Notes: a model not told the origin generated them from the sequence alone. Positions 49,050-62,115 are shown, counted from the first letter of the stretch. The stretch is 64,000 nt of DNA from Rhytidiadelphus loreus (GCA_947034895.1 OX344765.1:6453001-6517000), one strand, 5' to 3'. Program-made: numbers and translations.

Positions 49050-50700
49050 GGTGACGGAACTAGCAACGCATTTGGACAGTTTGTTAAAAGAGGGGTTCCA
49101 ACGATCTTCACTAGGAATTTGTTGGAACCTGGGCTTCTATACTACAAGGGTTCATGTCGATCTTCACCTTGTCTAGCTAGACAGTCGAATTTCAGTTCTA
49201 CAGCAGTCTGTGCCGATCTCCACCTTGTCTAGAGTCTAGTCAGTCGAATTTCAGTTCTACAGTAGTCTGTGTCGATCTCCATCTTGTCTAGAGGCTAGTC
49301 TATCGAATTTCTGTACTACAACAGTCTATGTCGATCTCCACCTTGTCTAGAGTCTAGATAGTCGTATTTCTGTACTACAACAGTCTCTGTCGACCTTCAC
49401 CTTATTTTGAGTTTTTGACAGTCGTATTTCAGATCTATGTACGTCGCTCTCCACCTTGCTTAGACAGCCTCACCCAACAACCAATTCCACGGTACTATTG
49501 TGAAATTTCCACTCAAACTCTGTCATTCTAAATCGGTGCTAGCTCCATCGACATGATTTTTCATCTTTGAAACCGTGAATTCCCTCGAATAAAGAACCTC
49601 TCATCATTGAAAGCACCGGTACTTGAAATATAGGTTCGGGAGACAAGCACTACTGTCCCTGGGAAAAAGTAAGGGCGCGCACTCTGTCCCCTAATTATAC
49701 GCCGAAACGAAAAGTCTGAAAGGGCATTATTGCGTACACATGCACTGCAGAGCTGGTGAATGTATTGCAGTTGATTGCATTCAGTACTGAAAGATTACTT
49801 GCCACTCCCAGTCACACACTAGCTTCAAAACTGGCACTCAAGCTGCAACGACTGAGTGCACGCAGACATAAAGTTGATAGAAAATTTATCGAACTAGTAA
49901 TATTCTGTTGCAATCATTCCTGACTACTTAGTACCCTCTGCACATTCTTGTGGCTCAGTCCCTGGCTTTGTAATCCATGTCAGAGATCGACTCTAAGCCT
50001 TGCAATGATTCTGATAAGGACTGTCAGTAGTGGAGTCGAGAAGAGATATGTGTGATATATATGACAACTTACAAAGAGACGGACTAATATAAGAAGGTTC
50101 AATTCATCCCCATGTCTTGCAATAATTGCGGACATGGCTACATGAGCTACCGGTATGGAAGAAGGAAATTGTTATATAAATTTTGATCAGGGGTTCTACT
50201 TTTCTCTCGATCAGGGACTCACCAGATTTCGAGGGCAAAAAAACACACAAAATGAAAAGTGATGTGAATCACCAGCCAGGAAGCTCTGACGACTTTCCAC
50301 AGGTCCAATTATATGTCATGGCGGAATTCTCCTCCTTTCTGGTGTTTCATTGTGTGTTTTCTGGCAACTTGCAAGTTAAGAACTAGCTAGCAGGTGCCGC
50401 ACCTAATAAGGCTCTTAATGGCTCTGTCGTCCACGCAGCACTGACTGTTCTATTCTTCTTTTTTCTTTTACTTCCTTTCAATACACTGGCAATACACTTT
50501 CAGTTCCCGGCCAAATAAGAAACTGTAAATGAACCAACCTTGGTTTTGAATGTCAGCAACCTCTCTGTCAGCAACTTTGCTTGTATCAAATATTATTTCT
50601 CAGAGCTTTCCTGCTTTACAGTAGTTTTCATTGACAGTGAAAGACCACATTTGGTTGGAACCAGTAAGTTTACAGTAGCTGAGAAATGACGTAGCACGAA
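49050..50700. other. Intergenic DNA with a short satellite
   Basis: Apart from the tandem array at 49156-49445, no gene was recognised. The 5' flank of the repeat-protein gene lies at the start of the interval. Confidence 0.45.
49156..49445. repeat. Five tandem copies of a ~59-bp unit
   Basis: Units start with GTCGATCTCCACCTTGTCTA or a variant at about 49156, 49212, 49271, 49330 and 49389, giving spacings of 56, 59, 59 and 59. The last copy is more diverged. It lies just upstream of the minus-strand repeat-protein gene. Confidence 0.8.
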
Positions 50701-50707
50701 TGGTACT

Positions 50708-51277
50708 TCAGGAGTAAGCTTTTACGCGTCGGTTTCGATGTTCAGTTTTCGATGCAAAACCTGCAAAGTTAAAGGGTCCGGGATTTGGCCCAATGGACGA
50801 TGTGTAATGGCGTGAGCGACTTTGGTTTCTGCGGAATATCTTAAAGTTGACCACATGGAAGGGATGGAACTGCACTTCTGCGAAAGCAAGAGGAACCATA
50901 CCTGCAAGAGAGCTCAGCTCAGTCACCGTCATCGTCACCGTCACCGGTATGAGGTGAACCTGCCCATTAGAGCCCACGTCTCTCCATTGGAAATCGGAAC
51001 TGGAGGGCCATCCAGGGTGACCACGGGCAGAGAGCTCCAAAAAAATTCTGAAATCTTGGCCCTGCGTACAGTTTTTAGAAAGCAAGCTCCTGCAAAAGGT
51101 CCAGTTTTGCTTCCAAGTTTTTGCAGATGTGGAGGTCGGAGGTTCAGGTTTGGACACCTCCAACCTCCATTGGAGACAAACTCTTACCACCACCCTTCTC
51201 AATTCCGCCCTCACGTACTGTATTGTAGTCTGAACTCTAAAAGGTTGTGTGTTCTACAAGTGCCCATGATGCTCTAA
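50708..51277. other. Overlapping open frames on both strands, no recognised product
   Basis: A 168-residue frame on the minus strand (51214-50708) and a 151-residue frame on the plus strand (50822-51277) overlap in GC-richer DNA. The minus strand also has splice-like CAG/GT sites (for example near 50905 and 50757). This may be an exon pair or a gene remnant, but no family motif can be named. Confidence 0.25.
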
Positions 51278-51900
51278 AAGCGATCATGGCACAGAGGTAC
51301 ATTTTTCTTTCTTCAATGTACCAATAGTGGACATTTGAGGAGGTGGTCGCTTTTAGTGACTGGTGAGTTTCAACTTCAAATTTGCGTAACTAATTCCACG
51401 AAGGTCCAAAAAATATGCCAATTTTGCATTTTTCTTCCTAGGAAAATTTACTAAGAAAATCTTCCCAAGAAGTTTAGCTTCCCCAAATGCAATCAGCTCT
51501 TAAAAAGTTGCTTCAAGGGCGGACTATCTTAGTCATGTACATGTGGTTTACATTTTCCATCTGAAATGTTCCCGATGGGTACATGAAGGCGGTATTGAGG
51601 ACGGTGGTGGTAGTAGGCTGGTTCACCATAATTAACTATCGACCCAAAGAGAGCTTTGTAGAAAGGGCAAAATGCAGTTTCTAGGGAAAACAAAGTATGG
51701 CTTGAGAAAATTTTCACTTTTGGAAGGTTTCCTTTGTTTCCATCCCTAGATGAACTAACTTTCAAAACCTTGCAGATGAAGCAACAAGTGACCAAGCTAG
51801 TTGCATACATGTGCCACCTAGCTAACATAATTTTTTCTTTTAGCATACAATTTTAGATATACTTCATCGATTCTTATAATTCCCACAAAAAGCTCTTAAA

Positions 51901-51985
51901 CACTTATTAGTAAAAACAAGGCACCCAAAACTAAGCATCGTCTTTCTTGTCAATTGTGTAGTTTTGGGTGCTTTTTCTACTAGTG
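51901..51985. mobile_element. Very short CACTA-type MITE
   Basis: It starts CACTTATTAGTAAAAA and ends CTACTAGTG; the right end reversed reads CACTAGTAGAAAAAGC, and both arms share GCACCCAAAACTA. AAA stands on each side (51898-51900, 51986-51988), matching the 3-bp duplication of CACTA transposons. At 85 bp it is nearly all hairpin. Confidence 0.65.
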
Positions 51986-51991
51986 AAAACA

Positions 51992-53057
51992 CATTAATCA
52001 TCTATCCAATGTATATCTGCTCTTTTAGCCAATGATAGTTGAAGCAACTCAAAGGCAACACCCATAGAGGTCACAATGATAGTATTGTTTACTATAGGAG
52101 TACATTGAAAACTCCAATATGTACATTAAAAGACATGCATGATGATAAATGAAGTGTTCATTGTGAATACAATCAAAATTCCAATAGAATTATCACGTAG
52201 TCTTGCCAAGATTTTGCCTTGTTTTGCATTCTTTTATAATAATAACACAATGGAGTAGAACAATCATAATTATAAAAATTCAATTGTTTCCAATCAATCC
52301 AAGCATTGGATGTGCATATCTTGAGATATACATCTAATAAAAGATATATAGGTTGGATTGGAGGATGAATACAATGATCGTCCTTGATTTTACCTTATTT
52401 TCCACTCTCAACTCATTAAAATGAGTACATTTGAGAATTCAATTAAGAAAATTATAACTAACTACACTGATACAAACACAAAACTCCAATCCAATACTTG
52501 ATTGGATGAGCACATGGAGATATATGAGGCAAAAAGATGAGAAAAAGGATAAAAAAAAGTTTTTTCCATTGAAATAGAAACAATAAAACAGTTTACCCTT
52601 TTTTCATTTTCTTAACTACTGTCCTTCTTATTGTTCATATTGAATGGACAATATAGTACTTGAATCAATAATATCAATATGTTTTAGGATTTTCAATTGA
52701 GTTTTTGAAAGGGAATCTTACTATTGTATCAAGGTTGTCTTTTTGGTGTGTGTGTACTTGGGATTGTTGGGAGGTGTGTCAGTAGCTCGGTCAGTAGGTG
52801 TGTAAGGGTTGTGATTGATCCCTAAAATTCTAAAGTCCATTCAATGTCCAATATAGGGGCACCTTTTGAACTAAGCACCTGCACTTGCATTCCCCCAATA
52901 TACATAACATAAGGTAAGTACTCCTAATTTTGACCGTTTCTAAAACCAACCACTGAACTAAGATTCTTGCCTAAAATGTACTCCTGCTATTCATGAGAGT
53001 CTCTAACTAGTTCTCAAAACAACTATTTTTAACCCTTTGAAAATTCATACTTTATTC
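51992..53057. other. AT-rich intergenic DNA
   Basis: No exon was recognised. At about 52968-53010 lies CCTAAAATGTACTCC..CTATTCATGAGAGTCT, whose inverted counterpart is at about 55092-55137. The DNA between, including two further elements, may thus sit inside an older inverted-repeat element. Confidence 0.4.
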
Positions 53058-54075
53058 ATACGTTGTCCAAAAAAATGCATTCTAAAAGAATCTAGATTCC
53101 CCTTTTGACTACCAACAAGAATACAAAACCCAACAAAAAGCTTTTCAATATAATATTGGGAATCATGTTGAATTGCTTATTTGTGCGATTTCAGGTGTAG
53201 TTTTACCTAAGTATAACCAAGCAATGGTCTTCTCCATGCTAGGAAGGTATTATGCTTTGCTAGATACTTCAAAGGAGACTTTAATTCCAATCAATTCAAA
53301 TATTCGGGTTGGTTGAAGAGCCATGCAAGACAATTTTTGTTCAATGTAGGGAGCTCCTTTTTGAGGATGCAAAAGGATCCTTGTCTTGTTGGTAAACAAT
53401 GTTGTGTTTCTTTAGATCGAGTACTTAGAAGAGGCAGATACCTTATCATGTCTTAACTGGGGTCAGGTTAAGGAACTTAACTGGGGTCAGGTTGAGGATC
53501 ATCAGCATGGTCCTGACCCCACCGTCTTAACTGCAGTTATCATGTTCCATCCTGGCGCACCCCACCGTCTCAGCTCAACTCCGGCCTTTGACTTGGCCTG
53601 GCTGATTTGCCGGTAAGGTAAGGTGGCAGCACCCATAACCGTCAATTTAAGGGTTTTGGACATGATGTCTATTAATAGACATACAACAAACTATTGGATC
53701 CTACTAGCAAGAGAAAAAGAATTTCAATGCACTTTGAAATGTAATTTTTGGAAATTGTGAGTATAAGTTGTGAATTTTTAAAAAGCCCACTACAAATGCA
53801 CCTAATACCAACACTAAGATTTGTTATTCACATGTAGTACATCCTTGTAATTACATCTATTTACTTCCCATGATTTTACAAGATTTTAGAGGTGGTGGTT
53901 ATGGGTACAGTGACGCTTATGGGTGTTGCTACCTTAACTACACCTAAATTGCACAAATATGCAATTGAACATGGTTCCCATTATTATAGTGGAATTTTTT
54001 TTAATGGGGTCTTGTTGGTAGTCAAAAGGGAATTCTAGGTTCTCTTTAAATGCATTTTTTGGACACTAAACAAAT
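53058..54075. mobile_element. Element with ~150-bp terminal inverted repeats
   Basis: The left arm (about 53058-53210) and right arm (about 53925-54075) are inverted copies with shared TGTCCAAAAAA, CTTTTGACTACCAACAAGA, TTGAATTGC/CAATTGCA and TTTGTGC blocks. The middle is more GC-rich, with a repeated AACTGGGGTCAGGTT near 53455-53495. Long arms suggest a Mutator-like or foldback element; no 9-bp duplication was visible, so the class is open. Confidence 0.6.
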
Positions 54076-54092
54076 AAACTACAGATTTTTAA

Positions 54093-54667
54093 CCCCTAAA
54101 GGACCATTGTCCCTTCGGGGGACAAATGCGTTTTCGGGCAGGTACCTACGGGCTGAAATTTTCTCCTAATTTTTTGAAATTTTTTTTGGAGGTAGAAAAG
54201 TTGATTAACTTCGTGGGAATATAATTTTTTTCAAAATCGGTGCCCGGGAACAATAGTTATGACCAAATAAGCTCAAACAAGGGGACGGCGGGCATCTCGG
54301 GCAGCCCCAAAAAAATGGACAAAAATTTGAATTTTCTTTTAAATAATATTTTGTCTCATAGATTATATTTTTGTCTATCTGGAAAGCTTTGATTCATTTC
54401 ATTTGGATATGTTATGAGAAAGTTATGGACATTCTTGTTTTTCGGGCAGTTAGAGCATCTTCTTGAAAAAAATAACTTGTAGGATTCATTTCTGAATGCA
54501 ATTTTTCAAATTTTTCAAATTTTTCTTTTTTTCATGGTTCGATTTACTTGCTAGAACAATCTCACCGTTGGGATTAGTGCATTTTAATTCCATTTAAAAT
54601 ATATGAATATTTTAGATTTTCCTTCTATCTCATACCTACTTCTACTTAACAATTTTTTTAAGAATGA

Positions 54668-54733
<66 letters not shown>

Positions 54734-55063
54734 AATCTAGACTCTCAACTCAATTCTCGACTATAAAGATTTAAACCTCAAAACTCTATAGTGCAAAAAT
54801 TTTAAGTTAAAAATGTTCAAAGTCAAAATTTTAGTCCCGCAATGTGCTGAAATACTTGTTTTTTTCACTTTAAACGCAGATATCTTGCAATCTAAGCGGT
54901 CAAAAATTCTGAAATTTTTTCCACACACTTTCATACTAGTTAGGTGTAAGACCTTATGGTTAAATATGAAAAAAAAACAATGTTTCAAGTTTTTTTACTC
55001 CTTGCTATAGGTATGGCAGTTTTGAGTTTTTTCTGGCAGAAAAAAGGCCTTGGTCCTTTAGGG
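54093..55063. mobile_element. TTAA-flanked element, family with CCCCTAAAGGACCA ends (copy 2)
   Basis: The ends CCCCTAAAGGACCA are perfectly inverted and flanked by TTAA (54089-54092, 55064-55067). The interior matches the element at 22848-23758 in order and length, but carries a long (AT)n run at about 54671-54730. No transposase frame is present. Confidence 0.8.
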
Positions 55064-55067
55064 GTTA

Positions 55068-56614
55068 AAGTGCTAAAATTAGGTGTTTCTAAAGTTGACC
55101 ATAGACTCTCATGAATAGTGGGAATACATTTTAGGTTAATTTTTTACTAGAACGTTATCACCATTGGGATTAACAATTTTCAAATTCTCCTAAAGCTTAT
55201 TAGCACATATGTTTTATCTTTCATTTAGTAATACCTTCCACTTTACAATTTTTTTTTAAAATGAATGTGAAAGTTCTTTTTTGGTAAAATCGTATAGCTA
55301 GCTTAGTGAAGTATATCGTGTTAAAATTTCAAAGTGAGAAACCTTGGTAATAGTAAGATATTTACCTTGAAACTGTCTTTAGACAAAAAGATATTTTAAA
55401 ATCTTTTTGCACATACATAACACATGCACATATCTTCTAATGCAAAGGTTGTAGCCCACAAAAGAAATTCATATTTGTCTTGAAGAAAATTACAGAGTCT
55501 ATAAACCACTGATAATTTTTACAAAAAATTGAGAATTGTTAATCTCAATGGTGAGAAGGTTCTAATACACAGTTGGTATTTCATTTCTTTTCTATTTGAA
55601 AATTTTCAAAATTGATTTCAATTAATGAATTAATATATATTTCTCTATCTCATTGCCCTCAAACTAATAAAACTCTTCATAACTTAGTCGTCTTCATTTA
55701 GAATTGAATGGTTCAAACTCTATTTTTGAGTAGGCTTCAATTTATACAATCCAATTAAATTAATTAAATTTTTTTTAGAATATGCTTTTAGCTATCAAGT
55801 TTGCCATTGAAGTCAAAAAATCCTTTTATACTTTATTAGAATGACAATGCTTAACATATAGATTAGGATGATTATTTAACATCCATTTCAAAATTTTCAT
55901 GAAAAAATTACAAATTATGAAGTTGCCAAAGATCTAAAAAACCCTTGAAGTGGGATCCTAGTCCTTTCAAGGGTTAAGGATTAAGTTAGTAGCATTTTTA
56001 TTAGAGTCCTTTTGTCTTTTAGTTATGTCCATTTAATTTTTATTGTGAAAAGTGAAATTTAGATTTTTTCTTTTTTTCTTTTTCTTTTTTTCTTGACAAT
56101 GTATAGATTTTACGCACAAGTTCTAGGGCACGTACATTTTTTTATAAAAACTTGAAAGATGAAACTTCACCTTTCGAAAGGGCAAAAAATACCTAGTTTT
56201 TGAAGTTGAAGACCTATGATCTTGCAATGGACGAGGTTCTTCCTTGTGAAATTTAGGGAAGAAATATGAAATCAAGTTAACTACAAGATATTAGAGTTGG
56301 ATTTATCAAAAATATATAAGAAAATAAAAAATTTAGCATTGTTCGCTCTCTACTTTCTAGCCCCATTTAAGGTGGGTACCCCAAACTGTGCTTCTCACCC
56401 TAAACCACCATCTTCACTTTGTGTACATCTCCAAAATCAATTATGTATCTAAGTATATAGAAGAAATTGTTTTGAAAACATAACTTTGTTCCTTCATAAC
56501 TTTTGCATATAGTATCCAAATGTCATGTCCTTTGGTGCATTAGAACCTCCTTTCCTCGCTCCTTTCAAGTGCCAACAAGAAAAAATGAAAATTTGACCAG
56601 TCTAATCATATATA
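55068..56614. other. AT-rich intergenic DNA
   Basis: No gene was recognised. A TTCAAGGGTTAA end near 55964 looks like a lone right end of another TTAA element. Short inverted blocks around GAACGTTATCACCATTG (55150) and CAATGGTGAGAAGGTTC (55545) suggest a further decayed element between them. Confidence 0.4.
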
Positions 56615-57008
56615 AGGTAGGAGGCTCTTAAAGCGTGCATCTAAGGGTTGGTTCGCCTTTTTCATGTTGTTTCTTGTATGGGATTATTTTTAGCTCATTT
56701 TTCAGACAAAGAAAAATAGATTCTTATTGTAATCCAAATCGTTTTGTATTTTTTGAAGCATTTTTTAATTACTTATGAATTTTCAAACAAGATGAGTCAT
56801 AGGTCTTTTATAAATTGTTCACTAAGTACAACTTTTAGAGAGGAATGGGCAAAGCAAAGGGAATGATTGGCTCTTACAATAAATAATATTTTTTTATTGA
56901 TCCATTCAATGACAGTAAAAGGTCCATTTGAAGACCACCTCAAGTCCATTTCAGGTGAGTCTACATGAGCGGTTCTAAATGACCCTCCAACATTTAAGCC
57001 TCCCACCT
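56615..57008. mobile_element. TA-flanked MITE, AGGTAG family (second copy)
   Basis: The ends AGGTAGGAGGCTCTTAAA and, inverted, AGGTGGGAGGCTTAAA are flanked by TA (56613-56614, 57009-57010). The interior is an inverted relative of 39597-40006. Confidence 0.7.
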
Positions 57009-57010
57009 TA

Positions 57011-60000
57011 GTAATTAGGCAAAGAAGCAAGAAGTGGCAGTTTAGAGTTATCACCTTATGTGGCTCCAACTCTCAAATTATAACGAAGTAGCTTGATTAC
57101 AACTAAGTTAATGCACAAATTGCGTTAGGACTTTGGATTGGGTCCGAGCTGAATTTGGCTTTTGAAGTAAAAACAAGGTCCCATTTTTAAATTTAGGTCT
57201 AACCACTTAATGCCCCAAACACCATATTATGATGCCAACAATAACGTAAACTACCCCATTACCTAGCCCATTACGGGCAAAATGGGAGCAAATCCATTGT
57301 GGGCAAAAAAAATTGTCCCCTTCCATGCAAATCCTAAACCAAACTTTGTATCCTCTAGGCTTAAATTATATTTACTAACGAGAACAGAGTTTCTTTTTGT
57401 ATTACAAAACCAGTTCCATAATCTTGAAGGGGGAAATGACAAAAAGTCATATTTCAGTCTTTAATGAATCATTAAATAGTACGGAGTAGCAAGTATGCGA
57501 TGAAAGAAAAAACTAAATTGCAAGTAATTTTAATACTGTTCAGAATTTTAAAAATGACATTCTCAATGCTCAAACATGGTATTCCAATACAATAACATTT
57601 CAGCCCTGCCACAATACTCTAATTATTTTACAAATAGTGTGACATAATAATGGAGTGTCCCAAGAACTGTCTTGCAGCTTTTTATTTCTTTATTTTTTCA
57701 TATGGAGACAATGGGCTCATTGGGTCTGTCTGTTAATAACATAAAAAAAAAATCTGTCATTAAAACAGGGCACTGTATCTTTCATTAATTCCCATGTCTT
57801 ATGTTCTTGGAAAGACATGCCATGCTTTGTTGACAATTGAAAGTTGAAGTGGAGGGTTGTTGCTGTATTTTCGGTGTAAGCTTACAACATTAACTTTGGA
57901 ACGTCAGGTGGGTCACCATAGAAATCATTTTTTTTGGTACCATGTGAAGCATTTGCTTAAAAAAAACCAAGAGCATTCATTGGAGGAGTCAAACTATTGT
58001 GCAAGACCTTAGTTGTCTTTTTACATAGAATTTCAAGGAAGAACGTCTGTACTTTTGTTTTAGATAGAAGGATTTTGTGTCAACTATTGGATACTTTTAG
58101 GTTGTTGTGTTGTTATAGGGGTAACAATGTATGTACCAACAATTTATAGAATGGTAGGGGGGACCAACAACAAAATTGGATTTGATACAATATTTTTTTT
58201 TTTTTTTTAATTTATTGGAAGTTTGCATTGAAAGGAGCTCGGAAAAGAGGATGCTTGTGATATCCTAGGACAATGTTGAGGCTAAACTCTTTCTACTATT
58301 TAGAATTTGTAGTACATTTTATTCCCTAGCTCACAATTGTATCAAATTTAAAGCATGTCCTATTAGAAGATAAATACTTCTCCAAATTTGAGAGTATAAC
58401 TTTAAAAGGGCTCCAATTTTCCATTGAAATATGCCATTAATGATAGAATGTTGTTCCTTTTATTTCAACAATAGGAGGAAAAAAAGTAATTGAAAACCAA
58501 GAAAAGAAGATCATGCAAATGTGACCAATTTCTTATACAAACTTGATAATGTCTGAGCCTAAATACCATGGTGTAAATTTACACATTAGGAATTAAAAAC
58601 TTATCCTATTTTTTTTTCAGATTTTCCTTCTTGATACATTTTTTTGAAGTTCTAACAATTGAAATGATTGAAATATAATTCTATGATTATTGAAATTTTC
58701 AATTTCAACTTTTCAATTATAAATTCACATTCAAATTATGATTTTATGAATGTTAAATTTTCAAGATTTTCAAGTTTACAAATATTGAGATTTTATGATT
58801 TTGGCATTTTAAATTGATCATCTTTTATAGTTAGTGGGGAGACATCAATGGAGATCTAGTTTTGAAATTCACAACACTAATCTTTTTGTTCATGTAAAAC
58901 ACATAGAAAATTGTAACTTTTTGTGAATTTTTAAATTTGAAATAAACCTCTATGCTTTTAGGATATTACAACCCCTATTACTTTTTTACCTTCTTTTTGA
59001 GATGTAGTACCTTTTTGTTGCAATTTTGAGCTTGGTCAAATTGATAATGGTTTTGTAAACAATTTATGCCCTATACTTTTGGTTATTTTTGAAATATTGG
59101 AATTTGAATTTAAAAAGATCCTGACAAGAACCTCAAACATTATTTGTGTGAGGTAATACCTTAATTCTTGTTAAATCTAAAGCTTTATATCTTTCATATC
59201 ACAAGCCATACTAGGATAAATAAAATATTTTCAAGTATGAATGGACTCATAATACAAAATATACAAAAATATTTTTTTGTAAAAATTAAAAAAACTTTGA
59301 TGGCCTACCCAAGGTGCCTATGTTTGAATCAAAAATAGAAAAAAATTACAACTATTGCATCACTTATTGCAATTACATGAAACAAAGCTTAACATGACGA
59401 GTATGAAAATTAGGATCTAGCTAAGCTATAAATTTTAAAAGGAAAAGAAAAGTGTGAAACTAAATTCACAAAACCTGGGTTAGAGGACAAAAACCCCTAG
59501 ATTTAAGATATTTTAAGATAATGGATGAAAAGATGGGGAACAACTGAAATCCCTGAAAAAATCTAATATAAGATAAGAATATCTTAACTCTTGAAGGGGT
59601 TTAGATTTGACTCTTCAACCAATACGACATAAGCTAAATCAAGACTCTCATTAGGTTCGGATGCAATGGTTGATACTAGTGTTGTATATGACCCCAATTA
59701 AGATTTATATCCTATACCTGTACAATATTGATTGAGACCAGGATCGATACCTGAATTGAACATACCCTGATATGATGGATACCCTGGTTTACATACCCCG
59801 GAACGCGTATATCCAAATCATTCTCCTTCTAAGCTACTATATGTCAAAAAATACAAACAGAACTTGCCCTACAACAATTAACTGTGCAGTTGAGTCGTTG
59901 GGCGGGGAGAATTGCCTCACTGAGAAATCACTGATTCCATCATCTTCAATTCCAAGCAATTTTTACACCATTCAGAAAATTTTCACCCAAAATCCCATTG

Positions 60001-60100
60001 TTTTTTGAAACATTTATGTTCTCATTTTAGTGCAGATTCGCCAATTCTTGTCCAATTTCAAATGATATGAGCAGATAACTCTTTCAAGGAGAAATTTCAA
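57011..60100. other. AT-rich intergenic DNA
   Basis: No exon was recognised. CCACTTAATGCCCCAAACACC near 57203 recalls the end of the element at 11801-12437 and may be a remnant. The rest shows only A/T runs and microsatellite-like stretches. Confidence 0.4.
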
Positions 60101-60118
60101 GCACATTGTGGGGACGAT

Positions 60119-60532
60119 GGCAATGGCTTTTGTTTTTGGATTTTCCACTGCCACCAAATTCATGGGCACCATTTCTGTGGGAGCACGAAGCTCTTTTCAC
60201 GGGACTTGGTTGCTGGGCCGGTGATTCGCACATTCTACGCTCTTTTCCAATTAGCTCATGCAGGAGAGTTCGAGAAAAGAATTTGAGTTGTAGGTCATCG
60301 CTTGCAATTGATATAGAGCAAGAATCCGAAAGGAGACAAGGAGGTTTGATCCTTTAGGACTTGATGTCGATTCAACACGTACAACCATTTTCACAGAATG
60401 CCATTCAATCGGTTTTCATGATGTCGAGGTCTGGCTCGGGGAGTTCCTCGAGAGGTGTGGCAACTCGGTTCTGAATTTGATAAGCAATCGGATTCGTCAT
60501 TTTGAAGCTATGAATCCTTCTTTCTTAGAAAG
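60119..60532 (+). pseudogene. Possible N-terminal part of the decayed plastid SecY gene
   Basis: An ATG at 60119 opens a frame MAMAFVFGFSTATKF... rich in Ser, Thr, Ala and Phe, as in a plastid transit peptide, ending at a TGA after 35 codons. Further on, in other frames, protein-like segments appear (FDPLGLDVDST near 60343), followed by a GTAATT donor at 60533. The position ahead of the SecY remnant suggests these are its damaged first exon, but this is inference and the match is weak. Confidence 0.3.
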
Positions 60533-60934
60533 GTAATTTGCAATGCCGTTGAATCAAGAGGCTCTGAATTTGAATTGAATTGAAATAGTAGCACAGTTTT
60601 GAAGAGCTAAGATTTTAGGGGTTTGATTGAAGGTTTTAGGTTTGAATTGGCAAACGTGTGATTGTGTATGCTCTTCACTGATTTTGGTGATCAAAGAAAA
60701 TTTGGCTGCATCTGAAGTCCGTTTATTTTCACAATCAATTTTCAATCGAATTTGTCATTTCAGAATCATGCATTCGTAGTCAGATATCAGGTTTTGGTGA
60801 GGGTTTTAGGATTGAGTTCATTGAGGTGTGATTGTGTAGCGGCCATGGAGGATATGAGCGTGGATTTCGGGAATTTTTTCAAGGGCAAATTGCCGGAGAT
60901 AGATGGTGTTGTCCCAAATTGGCTGCTGTGAGGA

Positions 60935-61875
60935 CACTAGAAGAAAAACACGTCCGGTACAACCAACTACTATGCAACTAGTGCTCTATGCAACTGTCAT
61001 GCAACTAGTTTCCTCTCTATTTGCACCAAATCTAATGTAGTTGTTTTGTGTCATTGTTTTACAACATTCATTCATTGTTTTAGTTGCAAAGTAGTCATTC
61101 TGTAGTTGCAAAAAAAGACTAGGAAACAACTAGTGTCCTATGCAACTATTATGCAACTGTAAAATGACCATAGTTGTTTCCTAGTTGTACGCTAGTTGTT
61201 TCTTAGTTGCACTCTAGTTGTTTCCTAGTTGCTTTCAAAGTTCATTTCCATTTGTGTTATATCAATTGACCCATATCAATTGTAAAGAGTACCATTAGAT
61301 TGAACATATAAGATTTGTAAGTTGTTATAGTCTTATGTAATGAATTCTTTTGATAGAATTCTAAGATTTCTATAATTTGTGGGTTTCTACAATTTGTAGA
61401 TTTTGTATATAAGAATTTAAAAAATAATTAAAATTCAAGAAATTTTATAATCTAGGAAATTGAATTTTGAAATCTAGGAAGAAGGTAGATCTGAAATTTT
61501 GAAATCTAGAAAGAGGGTAGATTTGAAATTTTAAAATCTAGAAAAAGGTAGATTTGAAATTCAAAAATCTAAGAAAAAGGTAGATCTGAAATTCTAAAAT
61601 CTAGAAAGGAGGTAGATCTAAAAATTTGAAATCTACAAATCATTGAGATTTATATTTTAAAATTTACAAATCTCCAAGTTGCAAGCAAGTTGCACACAAG
61701 GATGAAGTTCTTTGTATGGTGTCAGATGACAAAAAACCTTGCAACTAGACTGCAACTAATGCGACTTGTCCACTGCAACTACGGACTCTATATTGTCACC
61801 TAGTTGCAAACGTCCTATGCAACTACAAAATGAGTTGCATACTGTAGTTGCAAAACCCCTCATTTTCTTCTAGTG
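60935..61875. mobile_element. Non-autonomous CACTA (En/Spm-type) transposon
   Basis: It starts CACTAGAAGAAAA and ends TTTTCTTCTAGTG, the classic CACTA terminus, with GGA on both sides (60932-60934, 61876-61878) as the 3-bp target duplication. The terminal 200-250 bases on each side are full of short CTAGTTGCA-type motifs in both orientations, the usual subterminal transposase-binding repeats. There is no open frame for a transposase in its 941 bp. It sits inside the SecY remnant. Confidence 0.92.
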
Positions 61876-62115
61876 GGAGTGGACCACTCAGACTTCCAAC
61901 GGAGCACTGACACAAACAACCTTTTGGACACCCTAAACACATTTTCAGGAGGCAGCACTAGTGACTAGGTGTGACTTCAATCAATGGGCATTGTGCCGTT
62001 TATCAATGCTCAAATTGTAGTGCAGCTTCTTGGGACAATGTTTCCCAAACTCCAAGACCTTCAGAAGAAGGAAGGCGAGGCGGAAGGGAAGAGGGTGTTG
62101 TAGTGGACGAACATT

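Noticed and set aside
54671..54730. Long (AT)n tract as a functional site or origin
   Set aside because: A simple microsatellite inside a transposon copy; nothing else supports a function.
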